DNA of 64,000 bases from Tardiphaga robiniae (GCF_001618955.1 NZ_LVYV01000012.1:517575-581574), one strand, 5' to 3'. Numbered from the stretch's first letter, positions 9,024 through 19,663 are shown. Made by a program: numbers and translations. The notes: a model not told the origin generated them from the letters alone.

Positions 9024-10232
9024 TCACTTCCAGTTCGAATTATCTGCGTCCCAACGCTGTGCCTTGAACTCCGTCGCGACAGCTGCAACCGCGCCGTTGT
9101 CGTCGCGCGGATCGCTTTCTTCATCGGCCGTCGGCGAATCCGCGAGAGCCAGCTTCGCGCCCGAGTTCTCATCGGCAGTGGTGACTGACGGCGTGCTGAC
9201 CCACAGGATCAGCTTATCCGTCGTACCGGGCTTGTCGGGAGCGATGATCGCGCTGACCTCGACCGTCTCGGTCAATTCGAGCGCGGGCAGAACCTGACTC
9301 GGGCGCTTGAAGGTCAGCTTGAGCTTTCCGGTCTCGTCATCCCATGACGTGGCGGCAGGTTTGCCCGACATGGTCTTGGCGAGCACATTCGCCAGCGTGG
9401 TCGCAACCTTGTCGCGATTGATCTTGTCGCCATCGCGCCAGTCGGCGGCTGCAAAGCGCACGGTACGATCCATGTCGATAGCGCCCGTGGTCCAGCCGAC
9501 ATTGACGACGCCGGGATAGGTCTTGGTTTTGGCGACGAAAGCCGCGGCGCGTTCCGGATCGATGGCGAGGCTGATGACCTGCTCGCCGGCGCGAAGTGCA
9601 TCGCAGGACACGGTCAGACTGTTCAACGCGACTTCGACATTCTGCCCGCGCAGCGTGCGGACGAAATCGAGTGCGGCTTCGAGCTTGATCTTCACCGCGA
9701 TGGCTTCTGGCGAGACTTCGGTGAAATCCTTCGGCGCGGGCGCGATATTGTCGTCGGTGGACTGGTTGTCCTGGAATTCCTTTTCGCTCTGGTCGGAATT
9801 GTCCGAAGACGTCACGTTGTTGTTGGTCTGGCCGACCGAGATCTGTCCCTTGAATTCGAACGTGTCGCCGGTCGGCCGGCGGTTCAGCTTGATGGTCACC
9901 GGCAGCTTGTCGACCTGGGTCTGCGTTGCGCCGGTCAGCGCCGAACCACTGACTGAGAGATTGGCGACGAAGCGATCCTTGCGGTCGCTGCCCTTCTCGG
10001 CGGGATAGCAGACATCAAGCGTCGCGGCCGTGACGGCCTTGCCCTGCCGCGTCTCCCGCAGGATGACGTCGGCATTGCCGTTCATGACGCCGTCGATCGA
10101 GGTGAAATAGCGCGTCTCGGGGCCGTTTACCTGGTTCTTCGGGGCTGCCTTCATCTGCGCCGAAGCGAGATTGATGGTTGCAACTGAGGTAGTGGCTGCA
10201 AGGCCGAGCAGGCAATAACGAAGCGCGCGCAT
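9024..10232 (-). CDS. Secreted protein of unknown function, 402 residues
   Basis: I do not recognise a domain. The protein begins with a signal peptide (MRALRYCLLGLAATTSVATINLASA-QM); the ORF extends further upstream to 10358 but only this start, ATG 10232, places the signal at the N terminus. The mature region is polar, has two isolated Cys (DVCYPAEKG and TVSCDALRAG), a Ser/Asn/Asp-rich linker near residues 145-160, and a C-terminal acidic stretch with DEESDPRDD before a tail ending DNSNWK. A periplasmic or surface location is inferred. It lies downstream of groESL in the same direction but is cut off by the groEL terminator at 10357-10386, so it is probably transcribed on its own. Confidence 0.6.
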   Translation of the reverse strand: MRALRYCLLGLAATTSVATINLASAQMKAAPKNQVNGPETRYFTSIDGVMNGNADVILRETRQGKAVTAATLDVCYPAEKGSDRKDRFVANLSVSGSALTGATQTQVDKLPVTIKLNRRPTGDTFEFKGQISVGQTNNNVTSSDNSDQSEKEFQDNQSTDDNIAPAPKDFTEVSPEAIAVKIKLEAALDFVRTLRGQNVEVALNSLTVSCDALRAGEQVISLAIDPERAAAFVAKTKTYPGVVNVGWTTGAIDMDRTVRFAAADWRDGDKINRDKVATTLANVLAKTMSGKPAATSWDDETGKLKLTFKRPSQVLPALELTETVEVSAIIAPDKPGTTDKLILWVSTPSVTTADENSGAKLALADSPTADEESDPRDDNGAVAAVATEFKAQRWDADNSNWK

Positions 10233-10356
10233 CTCAAAATATCCCTGGACGTTCCTCGGGTGACGACTGATTCCACCCGTGAGCTTAAAGCGCGATTGAA
10301 TCAGAACCGCGACCGGTGCGAAAGGCCGGAAGGCGGAGCGGTATTGGCCAAACGGC

Positions 10357-10386
10357 AAAAAAGAAGGCCGCCCGGAGGCGGCCTTC
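10357..10386 (-). terminator. Intrinsic terminator of groESL
   Basis: On the minus strand a perfect 10-bp stem (10386-10377 with 10372-10363) closes a 4-nt loop and runs into six T (10362-10357). It begins about 30 bases past the groEL stop codon and ends the groESL transcript. Confidence 0.92.
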
Positions 10387-10418
10387 GATCACAATGCAGT
10401 TGAGCGTGAAAGCAGGGC

Positions 10419-12154
<1,736 letters not shown>

Positions 12155-12171
12155 GTGCCAGGCGGCGTCGC

Positions 12172-12468
12172 TTAGGCGATCACGCCCATGATGTCCGACT
12201 CCTTCATGATGAGGAGTTCTTCGCCGTCGAGTTTGATCTCGGTGCCCGACCACTTGCCGAACAGAACCTTGTCGCCGACCTTGATGTCGATCGGGATCAG
12301 CTTGCCGGATTCGTCGCGGCCGCCAGGGCCCACGCCGACGACTTCGCCTTCAGACGGCTTTTCCTTGGCGCTGTCCGGGATGATGATGCCGCCCTTGGTC
12401 TTCTCGTCGGCGACGATGCGCTTGACGACGACGCGGTCGTGCAGCGGGCGGAATTTGGTCTTGGCCAT
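12172..12468 (-). CDS. groS: Co-chaperonin GroES (Hsp10)
   Basis: A 98-residue GroES that forms the heptameric lid of the GroEL chamber. It starts '[32 protein letters not shown]', includes the mobile-loop region and the conserved '[10 protein letters not shown]', and ends '[13 protein letters not shown]', all typical. The length is normal. It is the first gene of the groESL operon. The start is preceded by AGGGACACTCCC. The CIRCE operator lies about 90 bases upstream and an RpoH-type promoter just beyond it. Confidence 0.98.
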   Translation of the reverse strand: MAKTKFRPLHDRVVVKRIVADEKTKGGIIIPDSAKEKPSEGEVVGVGPGGRDESGKLIPIDIKVGDKVLFGKWSGTEIKLDGEELLIMKESDIMGVIA

Positions 12469-12559
12469 GGGAGTGTCCCTTTAGGGTTTGCGATTTCGTT
12501 GCCATCTCGGAGGCGGGCGGGAATCCAGCCGGAACGCTCGGGGCGGCCGGCTCATTCCC

Positions 12560-12586
12560 TTAGCAATCGCGCTCCGGGAGTGCTAA
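12560..12586. promoter_or_regulatory. CIRCE operator (HrcA binding site) of groESL
   Basis: The 9-9-9 arrangement TTAGCAATC-N9-GAGTGCTAA matches the CIRCE consensus TTAGCACTC-N9-GAGTGCTAA with a single mismatch in one arm. It is 92 bases upstream of the groES start. HrcA repressor binds this element in alphaproteobacteria; the hrcA gene itself is not in the window. Confidence 0.95.
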
Positions 12587-12601
12587 TTGAGCGTCCGGGA
12601 A

Positions 12602-12628
12602 ATATGGCCAGACGCTTTTTGAGTCAAG
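12602..12628 (-). promoter_or_regulatory. RpoH-like heat-shock promoter of groESL
   Basis: On the minus strand CTTGAC (12628-12623) is followed after 15 bases by CCATAT (12607-12602), close to the alphaproteobacterial sigma-32 pattern (CTTGAA-N15-CCATAT type). The expected transcription start, near 12595, lies immediately before the CIRCE element, so HrcA would block initiation while RpoH activates it. Assignment is from pattern only. Confidence 0.65.
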
Positions 12629-12779
12629 CGAGGCCTTAAGGCCTTGGTGAGGCCAATATAGGATGATCTGGAAACCATAATGGAGAGTCGGCGTAATTCT
12701 GCCGACCTCATTGCGCCGTCAGGTGTTTTGCGCTTGGCTGCCGGGATGGGCAGCCGGGGAATTTGCTCTAGGGGATAAT
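12629..12779. other. Divergent spacer between groESL and the lipoprotein gene
   Basis: This half of the 311-base divergent spacer holds a 6-bp hairpin (GTCGGC near 12688 with GCCGAC near 12706) and a second GC-rich hairpin around GGCTGCC/GGCAGCC at about 12736-12756. GGGGATAATATG overlaps the lipoprotein start. No promoter for the lipoprotein was assigned. Confidence 0.4.
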
Positions 12780-13307
12780 ATGATCAGGTCACGCTACGCC
12801 CGCACGGTTGCCCATCTGGCGATCGTTTCAACTTTGGCGCTGTCATTGGGCGGGTGCGGCACGTCTGGTGGATTGGGCGGGTTCAGCTTTGGGAACTCGC
12901 AGCCGACACCGCCGCCGGAGCCCCCGCCGGCGCCGGAACTGCCAGCCTCGATCCGCTCGGAAGAACTCGTCGGCCGCTGGGGTCTGGCGTCCTATATGAA
13001 CCCCAATGATCGCGTTCGCACCGAGAACGCCGCGCGCGGCCAGTGCAAGCAGCCCTATATCATCGGCCAGGGCGCCACCGGCGGCGTCATCATGCACCTC
13101 GCCGACGAGGCGACGCCGCAGGAACTGCGCCTGAAGGGCAGCCCGAGCGGCAAGAACTATATCGGCCCGCCCGGTCCCGCCGGTGGCGAGAAGGATCGCG
13201 AGATCGTCTCCTTTGACGGCCGGATTCTCGTCACGCGCTTCATCGACAAGGACGCTGCGGTCCGCTACGGCAACATGGTCTATGTCCGCTGCGCGCCCAA
13301 GGCATGA
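12780..13307 (+). CDS. Predicted lipoprotein of unknown function
   Basis: A 175-residue protein with a lipoprotein signal peptide: hydrophobic segment ending in the lipobox LSLGGC, Cys at about residue 25. Next comes a Gly-rich then Pro/Glu-rich linker (PTPPPEPPPAPELPAS), and then a globular domain of about 110 residues including 'ELVGRWGLASYMNPNDR', a pattern often seen in small envelope domains of rhizobia. The ATG at 12780 puts the signal at the N terminus; an in-frame start at 12711 would add a non-signal extension. It would be anchored in the inner or outer membrane after Lsp processing (lspA is at 57587). No function can be assigned. Confidence 0.7.
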   Translation: MIRSRYARTVAHLAIVSTLALSLGGCGTSGGLGGFSFGNSQPTPPPEPPPAPELPASIRSEELVGRWGLASYMNPNDRVRTENAARGQCKQPYIIGQGATGGVIMHLADEATPQELRLKGSPSGKNYIGPPGPAGGEKDREIVSFDGRILVTRFIDKDAAVRYGNMVYVRCAPKA

Positions 13308-13354
13308 CCTGAGGCGTAAGGCGGGTCCCACCATCCTGCTGACAACGTGAGATC

Positions 13355-14563
13355 ATGCACCGATTGCGCGACCTCGTTTTCGGACCGGGCCGCGCGGTCC
13401 TCGTGCTGGCATTCACCCAGATCCTGACCTGGGGCATCCTGATCTATCCACCGGTGCTGACCATGCCGCATGTTACGGCGGCACATGGCTGGTCGCTGGC
13501 CTTCGGCATGGCGGGCTTTTCGCTGGGGCTGATCGTATCGGGACTGCTGTCGCCGGTGGTTGGTGGATTGATCGACCGTCACGGCGGCAATGTCGTCATG
13601 GCATCGGGCGCATTGGCCGGTGCCTTGGGTCTCGCTCTATTTTCAGTAGCCGATCATCCCGCGACCTATCTGGCTTGCTGGTTGTTGCTCGGCGCTGCAA
13701 TGTCTGCGTCGCTCTACGATCCCGCCTTCGCCACGCTGACGCGTATCTTCGGTGCCTCGGCGCGGCGGCAGATCACCTTCGTGACCTTTGCAGGCGGCTT
13801 CGCCTCGACGGTCGGCTGGCCGGCGACCCATCTTCTGCTTGAGGCTGTCGGCTGGCGCGGGACGTATCTGACCTTCGCAGCGATCTTCGCCTTTGTCGTT
13901 GCGCCGCTTCATGCTTTTGCATTGCCGCGCCACGTCGCCGTTGCGCCTCTGCCCGTGGTGGACGCCGTTGTCGTCCCCCAGCAGGCAACTCTGCGCCCGG
14001 AAGGCTGGCCGTTCATCCTGCTGGCGGCGGCGTTCTCGCTTTACAGCTTCATTCTGTCGGGCGTGACGTCGAACCTGCTGGCGCTGCTGGAGCGCGGCGG
14101 GCTCAGTGCTGCAACGGCGGTGACGATCGGTGCGATGTTCGGCCCGGCGCAGGTGGCATCGCGGTTGGCAGACTTCATGCTGGCGGGGCGCACCCATCCG
14201 CTGTGGATCGCGCGCGGGGCGGTGGTGCTGGTGGTGTCGGCCTTCGCGATGCTGGCATTGGCCGGGATTTCATTTCCGCTCGCGGCGCTGTTCGCGGTTG
14301 CTTTCGGCGCCGCCAATGGCGTCATGACCATCGCGCGCGGCGCGCTGCCGCTGCTGATGTTCGGTCCGGTCGGGTATGGCCGCGTCATCGGCCGCATCGC
14401 GCGGCCTGCCTTGTTCGTGCAGGCCTTTGCACCGTTCGTGGTGGCATCCGCGGTCGAGACGCTGTCGGACCGCACTGTACTGCTGCTCGGGACGGCGGGA
14501 GCGTTGATCGTACTGGTCTGCTTCGTGATGATAAAAACGCCGGGCGTTGCGGCCCGGCGTTAA
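13355..14563 (+). CDS. Major facilitator superfamily transporter
   Basis: A 402-residue protein with about 12 hydrophobic helices and the MFS motif A region 'GLLSPVVGGLIDRHGG' between helices two and three (about residues 62-77). The central loop around residues 190-215 is short and separates the two six-helix halves. It resembles the oxalate/formate-antiporter or arabinose-efflux-like MFS branches, but substrate cannot be deduced. It starts 47 bases after the lipoprotein gene, in the same direction, with no terminator between, so co-transcription is possible. It converges with cheZ. Confidence 0.85.
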   Translation: MHRLRDLVFGPGRAVLVLAFTQILTWGILIYPPVLTMPHVTAAHGWSLAFGMAGFSLGLIVSGLLSPVVGGLIDRHGGNVVMASGALAGALGLALFSVADHPATYLACWLLLGAAMSASLYDPAFATLTRIFGASARRQITFVTFAGGFASTVGWPATHLLLEAVGWRGTYLTFAAIFAFVVAPLHAFALPRHVAVAPLPVVDAVVVPQQATLRPEGWPFILLAAAFSLYSFILSGVTSNLLALLERGGLSAATAVTIGAMFGPAQVASRLADFMLAGRTHPLWIARGAVVLVVSAFAMLALAGISFPLAALFAVAFGAANGVMTIARGALPLLMFGPVGYGRVIGRIARPALFVQAFAPFVVASAVETLSDRTVLLLGTAGALIVLVCFVMIKTPGVAARR

Positions 14564-14595
14564 GTCGTTTCTAATCTTGCGCGCAGGTTCCGGCG

Positions 14596-15369
14596 TTAGC
14601 CGAACAGCGCGTCGATATCGTCCTGCGAAGCGTGGCCGACGTCGCCGTCCAGCTTCGGGCCGTTGAGCAGCTTGTCGTCTTCGCTGCGCTCATCGACCTT
14701 GGCCGGCGCATGCGCCTTGATCTCATCGACGCCACCCCAGATGTCCATCATCGCGGTGATGCGGTTTTCGATGAACTTCATCGTGGTCATCACCTTGCTG
14801 ATACGCTGGCCGGTGAGGTCCTGGAAGTTACAGGCTTCGAAGATCGCGACGACGTTATCGCCGATCTCTTCCAGCATCTGCTTCTGCTGATCGGGTGAGG
14901 TCACCTTGCCGAGCGCTGTCGATGCATTATCGATGGCTTCGGCTGCGGCGAGAATCTGCTGCGTGGCTTCTTCGGTGCCGCCGACGACGGCGCCGAGTTC
15001 ACCGTTGACCTTCGCCATTTCGTCGCCTTCGAAGCTCTTGCCGTGAAGAACTGCGATTTCCATTTTGGTGCGGGTAATGGCGTCGTGGATCAGATCGAGT
15101 TCGATCTTGAGCTTTTCGCACTGCTCGATCTGAGCGCGATAGGTTGCCAGCAGCGCCTGTGCTTCCGCGACCTGCTGATCGGCGGCGGCGCCGACCTGAT
15201 CTGTCACGGCGTTGCGGGCCGGCGCTCCCATCTGCGCGCGGATCGCGCGGAGCTCAGCCATGATTTCGCGATGCATTGGCATCGGCTCGCTGCTGCCCAC
15301 CACTTCATTGGGCATAGGTGCAGTACCGAAAACTTCTTCAATGCGAAATCGCTTGCGACGAACAGACAT
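14596..15369 (-). CDS. cheZ: Protein phosphatase CheZ
   Basis: CheZ dephosphorylates CheY-P and so terminates chemotactic signals. This 257-residue protein has a long helical central region and the CheZ active-site signature 'FQDLTGQ' at about residues 182-188; the Asp and Gln correspond to the catalytic pair D143/Q147 of E. coli CheZ. The C terminus ends 'SQDDIDALFG', the kind of short CheY-binding helix found at the end of CheZ and the start of FliM. The start is set at ATG 15369 because GGGGGA lies 4-5 bases before it; an ATG four codons upstream is less well placed. It stands apart from other chemotaxis genes; a cheY lies at 63082. Confidence 0.88.
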   Translation of the reverse strand: MSVRRKRFRIEEVFGTAPMPNEVVGSSEPMPMHREIMAELRAIRAQMGAPARNAVTDQVGAAADQQVAEAQALLATYRAQIEQCEKLKIELDLIHDAITRTKMEIAVLHGKSFEGDEMAKVNGELGAVVGGTEEATQQILAAAEAIDNASTALGKVTSPDQQKQMLEEIGDNVVAIFEACNFQDLTGQRISKVMTTMKFIENRITAMMDIWGGVDEIKAHAPAKVDERSEDDKLLNGPKLDGDVGHASQDDIDALFG

Positions 15370-15666
15370 CAGGTCCCCCAACGTTCAATCAATCCCCCGT
15401 TCGTATACCCATGAGTTTAACGTGAAGTTCACGCGGGAACATCGCACCTATAGTCGAAATTTCTGCGAGAGAACTGTTAGTTAACCATAGGGCTTTCGCG
15501 TTCATTCAAAATAAACGCTACCAAATAGAACTGCGCCGTTTGACGACGTGGTGAATCCAAACGGCGATTGTGTTTACCAAACCGAGGCGATTTTAACCTT
15601 AAGTCGGAGTGTGCAAAGCGCTTCTCAGGTGAGAACGCGCACGACGAAACAGTACAGAGTACGTCG
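15370..15666. other. Divergent spacer between cheZ and the L,D-transpeptidase gene
   Basis: A 297-base AT-richer divergent region. It contains a perfect 9-bp inverted repeat (15534-15542 with 15558-15566, 15-nt spacer) that could be an operator or hairpin. Several TTAAC-like and TATAG-like sequences could serve promoters in both directions, but none was assigned firmly. Confidence 0.4.
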
Positions 15667-16458
15667 ATGTTCAGAAAGTTCTCTCTCACGCTTCTTGCCA
15701 GCGCATCTTTCATCGCAGCTGGATCGCATCAGACGCTTGCGGTGGAAGCCGCGGCGCAATTCGCCGAGCCTCCGGTGGTCTATGCGCAGCAGCCGCAGCG
15801 CCCGATGCAGCGCACGGCCTATGCCGAACGCTCGCGCATGGGCGGCGGCTTCATCGAGTTTCTGTTCAGCGATGGTCCGGCGCAGCAGGGCCAGCGTTAT
15901 CAGCAACAGCCGGACTACTCTTACGAGCAGCGCCGCTCGCTGCTGCCGCCGATGGATCCGCAACAGCGCGTCTATCAGCAGGAGGAGACGGCAGATGCCG
16001 CGCGTCCGGCGCTCGATCCCAGATATCAGCCGCAGATGGTGGAATATCAGGGCAGCGAAAGCGCCGGCACCATCGTCGTCGATACGCCGAACAAATTTCT
16101 GTTCCTGGTACAGGGTGGCGGCAAGGCGATGCGCTATGGCATCGGTGTCGGCCGGCCGGGCTTTACCTGGTCCGGCGTAAAGACGATCACGGCGAAGAAG
16201 GAATGGCCGTCGTGGACGCCACCGAAGGAAATGCTGGCGCGTCGTCCTGATCTGCCGCGTTACATGGAAGGCGGTCCGGAAAATCCGCTCGGCGCCCGCG
16301 CAATGTATCTCGGTTCGACCCTGTACCGCATTCACGGCTCCAACGAACCATGGACGATCGGCACCAACGTTTCCTCAGGCTGCATCCGCATGCGCAACGA
16401 GGACGTCATCGATCTCTATGGCCGCGTCGGCGTTGGCGCCCGGGTCGTCGTGATCTAA
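15667..16458 (+). CDS. L,D-transpeptidase, YkuD/ErfK family
   Basis: A 263-residue periplasmic enzyme expected to make 3-3 peptidoglycan cross-links or attach proteins to peptidoglycan. A signal peptide occupies residues 1-25 (MFRKFSLTLLASASFIAAGSHQTLA). A Gln/Pro/Arg-rich linker follows to about residue 120. The YkuD domain fills the rest, with the catalytic signature 'HGSNEP...SSGCIRMRNEDV': the nucleophile is the Cys of SSGCIR at about residue 239, with the upstream His. The frame continues upstream of 15667 but without a signal-like sequence. It is monocistronic and ends in a strong bidirectional terminator. Confidence 0.9.
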   Translation: MFRKFSLTLLASASFIAAGSHQTLAVEAAAQFAEPPVVYAQQPQRPMQRTAYAERSRMGGGFIEFLFSDGPAQQGQRYQQQPDYSYEQRRSLLPPMDPQQRVYQQEETADAARPALDPRYQPQMVEYQGSESAGTIVVDTPNKFLFLVQGGGKAMRYGIGVGRPGFTWSGVKTITAKKEWPSWTPPKEMLARRPDLPRYMEGGPENPLGARAMYLGSTLYRIHGSNEPWTIGTNVSSGCIRMRNEDVIDLYGRVGVGARVVVI

Positions 16459-16476
16459 TTGATCTCCCGTCACATG

Positions 16477-16507
16477 AAAACGGCCGCTCGTGAGAGCGGC
16501 CGTTTTT
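16477..16507. terminator. Bidirectional terminator between ldt and DUF2076 genes
   Basis: A perfect 13-bp stem (16477-16489 with 16494-16506) with a GTGA loop is preceded by AAAA and followed by TTTT, so it can stop transcription from both convergent genes. It lies 18 bases after the plus-strand stop and 20 bases past the minus-strand stop. Confidence 0.93.
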
Positions 16508-16526
16508 GTGTTGCTGGTCTAAACGA

Positions 16527-17333
16527 TCAGGCCAAATCGCTGTCGTCGGAATCCATGTCCATGGCGTCGTAATCGCCGTCGTCCTGGTCTTGATCCTGGT
16601 CCTGATCGGCATCGGCCTGCGCCTGATCGAAGGATCCGGCGCGGGAGCCGCTGGACGAGCCGATATCATTGACGCCGGCCTGATTGCCGAGGTTGCCGCC
16701 GGACGAATCCGAACCGGAGCTCCACGGGCTCTTGCTCTCGCTGGCATTGGCGGCGTCGCCAAAACCTTGCTGATGGCTGCCGCCCATCATCGAACGGATG
16801 CTGCCGAGCAGAAGCGAGCCGCCGACCACGCCGGCTGCGGCTGCCGCTGCGGTGCCCAGAAACGAACCGCCGCCACCAGCCTGAGGTTGCTGCTGGCCGA
16901 ACTGTCCCGGCGCCTGACCTTGGCCATAGCCGCCCTGACCATAGCCACCCTGTGGCTGGGGCTGGCCGATGACCTGCCCGGTGTTCCAGGCAGGACGGCT
17001 CGGCTCGGGCGGGCGAACGCTCGGCACGGAGCCGCGCGGCTGGTTCGGGTTCTGACCCTGACCGAACAGGGCGTCCCGCATCGAATCGAGGAAACCGCCC
17101 TGAGCGGCCTGTTCGGGGGCGCCGTTGCCTTCTAGTTGCTGGATGCGCTCATGGGCGCGCTTCAGCGCTTCGTCCTGCAGCAATACGGTCTGCACCAGCG
17201 CGTAGACCGCATTGGGTGCGCGGCGCTGGCCCTGCGCAATGGCGTCGAGCGCGTCCGGATCGCGTGGCGCGCCTTCGACCTTGCTGAGCCGGTCAAAGAG
17301 ATCGTCAACCAGTTGGCGTTCTTGCGGTGTCAT
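16527..17333 (-). CDS. DUF2076 domain protein
   Basis: A 268-residue protein. Residues 1-70 (MTPQERQLVDDLFDRLSKVEG...) match the start of the DUF2076 family, a predicted helical, probably envelope-associated domain of unknown function. The middle is Gly/Gln/Pro-rich, low-complexity (repeats of QGGYGQG). Around residue 170-190 lies a small hydrophobic Ala/Gly segment (FLGTAAAAAAGVVGGSLLLGSIRSMMGG) that resembles a membrane-associating glycine-zipper helix. The tail is Asp-rich (DQDQDQDDGDYDAMDMDSDDSD). ATG 17333 is preceded by GAGGAC; a longer frame to 17351 adds six residues only. Function unknown. Confidence 0.75.
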   Translation of the reverse strand: MTPQERQLVDDLFDRLSKVEGAPRDPDALDAIAQGQRRAPNAVYALVQTVLLQDEALKRAHERIQQLEGNGAPEQAAQGGFLDSMRDALFGQGQNPNQPRGSVPSVRPPEPSRPAWNTGQVIGQPQPQGGYGQGGYGQGQAPGQFGQQQPQAGGGGSFLGTAAAAAAGVVGGSLLLGSIRSMMGGSHQQGFGDAANASESKSPWSSGSDSSGGNLGNQAGVNDIGSSSGSRAGSFDQAQADADQDQDQDQDDGDYDAMDMDSDDSDLA

Positions 17334-17469
17334 GGCGTCCTCTGTCTTCAAAGCGCGCTTGCTTTGCGCGCTGGAGATGTAGTGACGCTTTGTGTCGCAA
17401 TAAGTGCCGCCCGGATTAAATTTAGTTATGCGACAAAACGACCGGCAGGCATTGTCGTGCTTCCTCTTG

Positions 17470-18375
17470 TCATGCTTCCAGCGCGTAGCGCGCCAGATTG
17501 GCCTTCAGCATGTCGAGAATCTGATCCCGTGCCGGATCGCGGGTCCCTCTGACCCAGGCTGCGGCGAGTGGCAGTCGGTTCATAGCCGACATGCCCAGTG
17601 GCACATAGCGAACGCCGCGCGCGGGCATGCGGGACGTCCAGCGCGGCACGATCGCTAGTCCGATCTCGGCGGCAACGAGATTGACGATGGTCTGCTTCTC
17701 ATCGGCGATCTGAACAACATTGGCCTGCAGTCCATCTTCCGCAAACAGCTTCATCGTCAGGTCGTGACTATGCGGCCGCGACCGTCGCTCCGGCACGATC
17801 AGAGGCTCGTCGGCGATATCGGTGATCGTCAGATGCGTGCGCGAGGCCAGCGGATGGCGTTCGGAGACGGCGACGACCGCCGTCTCGTGAAACAGAAACA
17901 TGAACTCCAGCCGCTTGTCGGCACTCTCGGGCGGCCGGACGAAAGCGAGATCGAGCCGGCCCGACAGCAGGCGCGGCAGCAGCCGGATCGTCTTGTCCTC
18001 ATCCAGCTTGATGGCAACCTCAGGGACGCGCTCGCGAAGATCGTGAAGCAGCGCCGGCAGAAGCCCGGCGGCGGCGCTGTCGATTGCGCCGACCCGGATC
18101 GTGGCTGCACGGGCCCGCACGCGTGCGCGGAAGGACGACGCGATCTGATCCGCGCGGGCGAGCAGGTCGCGCGCCTGTTTCAGAAACTCGGCGCCGTCAT
18201 CGGTCAGGGCGACGCTGCGCGTCGTGCGCGTCAGCAGGCGTGTGCCGAGATCGTCCTCGAGGAGGCGGATGTAGCGGCCGAGTGCCGACGGCATCATCTC
18301 CAGCCGCTGCGCCGCGCGGCCGAAATGCAGTTCGTCCGCCGCCGTCACGAAACAGCGCAACTGGTGCAGATCCAT
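17470..18375 (-). CDS. LysR-family regulator, divergent from tartrate dehydrogenase
   Basis: A 301-residue LysR-type transcription factor. Residues 1-60 form the winged helix-turn-helix ([23 protein letters not shown]...), and the remainder is the effector-binding domain (from about residue 90, '[21 protein letters not shown]'). ATG 18375 is preceded by GGGAGGG at optimum distance; a TTG one codon earlier is less likely. It is divergently placed from a tartrate/D-malate dehydrogenase and a Bug binding protein with 139 bases between, the classical layout for a LysR activator controlling the neighbouring catabolic genes. The inducer is probably a C4 hydroxy-acid; this is inferred from context. 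Confidence 0.88.
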   Translation of the reverse strand: MDLHQLRCFVTAADELHFGRAAQRLEMMPSALGRYIRLLEDDLGTRLLTRTTRSVALTDDGAEFLKQARDLLARADQIASSFRARVRARAATIRVGAIDSAAAGLLPALLHDLRERVPEVAIKLDEDKTIRLLPRLLSGRLDLAFVRPPESADKRLEFMFLFHETAVVAVSERHPLASRTHLTITDIADEPLIVPERRSRPHSHDLTMKLFAEDGLQANVVQIADEKQTIVNLVAAEIGLAIVPRWTSRMPARGVRYVPLGMSAMNRLPLAAAWVRGTRDPARDQILDMLKANLARYALEA

Positions 18376-18514
18376 CAAGCCCTCCCGATGGCGCCCTTCC
18401 TTCGGCCGCCTCAGGAGTTATTATATCATTTATTTATATAAACAATCGCGATTGAGCCGGGCGTAGCTCGCCTGCAGGGTGGGAGAGCCAGTTCAACCCA
18501 GCAGAGACCTCACC

Positions 18515-19588
18515 ATGCGCGAATATTCCATCGCGGCCATCCCGGCCGACGGGATCGGCCCCGAAGTCATCGCCGCAGGCACTCGCGTGCTCGAAGCGCT
18601 GCAGAAGCGCGTCGGCGACGTCACCTTCAATGTCGAGACCTTCGACTGGGGTTCGGCCTATTACCGCAAGCACGGCGTCATGATGCCGGCCGACGGCCTA
18701 CCCAAACTCAAGAAATTCGATGCCATCTATTTCGGCGCCGTCGGCGCGCCTGATGTCCCCGACCACATCACGCTGTGGGGCCTGCGGCTGCCGATCTGCC
18801 AGGGCTTCGACCAATACGCCAATGTGCGCCCGACCAAGATCCTGCCCGGCATCACCTCGCCACTGCGCGGTGTCGAAACCGGCGATCTCGACTGGGTGAT
18901 CGTGCGCGAAAATTCCGAAGGCGAATATGCCGGCTGCGGCGGCCGCGTGCATCGCGGGCTGCCGGAGGAAGTCGGCACCGAAGTGTCGGTGTTCACCCGG
19001 GTCGGCGTGATCAGGATCATGCGCTATGCGTTCAAGCTCGCGCAGTCACGTCCGCGCAAGCTGCTCACCGTGGTCACCAAGTCCAACGCGCAGCGCCACG
19101 GCATGGTGATGTGGGACGAGATCGCCGACGAAGTGTCGAAGGACTTCCCTGACGTCACCTGGGACAAGATGCTGGTCGACGCCATGACCGTGCGCATGAC
19201 GCTGAAGCCGCAGAGCCTCGACACCATCGTGGCGACGAACCTTCACGCCGACATTCTCTCCGACCTCGCCGGTGCATTGGCCGGCAGTCTCGGCGTTGCG
19301 CCGACGGCGAATATCGATCCCGAGCGCCGATTCCCGTCGATGTTCGAACCGATCCACGGCTCGGCCTTCGACATCACCGGCAAGGGCATCGCCAATCCTG
19401 TCGCCAGCTTCTGGACTGCGGCACAGATGCTCGATCATCTTGGCGAACCGGATGCCTCGGCGCGGTTGATGCGTGCGGTGGAGAAGGTCTGCGAAGCAGG
19501 CATCATCACACCGGATGTCGGCGGCAAGGCCACGACGAAAGAAGTGACTGACGCCGTGGTGGATGCGATCCATAGTTCGAACGTCTGA
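18515..19588 (+). CDS. Tartrate / D-malate dehydrogenase (TtuC/DmlA family)
   Basis: A 357-residue NAD-dependent decarboxylating beta-hydroxyacid dehydrogenase of the isocitrate/isopropylmalate family. It begins 'YSIAAIPADGIGPEVI', has the substrate-binding Arg-rich segment and the metal-binding Asp cluster in 'NLHADILSDLAG' (about residue 240), and the cofactor-binding region 'HGSAFDITGKGIANP' (about 285). Sequence style and length fit TtuC tartrate dehydrogenase or DmlA D-malate dehydrogenase rather than LeuB. It lies between a divergent LysR gene and a Bug-type binding protein, which supports a role in C4 hydroxy-acid utilisation. An in-frame start at 18479 is possible but less conserved in appearance. 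Confidence 0.88.
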   Translation: MREYSIAAIPADGIGPEVIAAGTRVLEALQKRVGDVTFNVETFDWGSAYYRKHGVMMPADGLPKLKKFDAIYFGAVGAPDVPDHITLWGLRLPICQGFDQYANVRPTKILPGITSPLRGVETGDLDWVIVRENSEGEYAGCGGRVHRGLPEEVGTEVSVFTRVGVIRIMRYAFKLAQSRPRKLLTVVTKSNAQRHGMVMWDEIADEVSKDFPDVTWDKMLVDAMTVRMTLKPQSLDTIVATNLHADILSDLAGALAGSLGVAPTANIDPERRFPSMFEPIHGSAFDITGKGIANPVASFWTAAQMLDHLGEPDASARLMRAVEKVCEAGIITPDVGGKATTKEVTDAVVDAIHSSNV

Positions 19589-19598
19589 CGCGATTTCC

Positions 19599-19625
19599 GA
19601 ACGCCCCGGCCTCACCGGGGCGTTC
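19599..19625 (+). other. Intercistronic hairpin before Bug gene 1
   Basis: A perfect 11-bp stem (19599-19609 with 19615-19625) lies between the dehydrogenase stop and the binding-protein start. It has no T tract, so it may stabilise mRNA ends or attenuate rather than fully terminate. An analogous hairpin precedes the second Bug gene at 29750. Confidence 0.7.
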
Positions 19626-19663
19626 GCCTTCAATAAATCAAAACAATATTCAGGGAGGATCTC

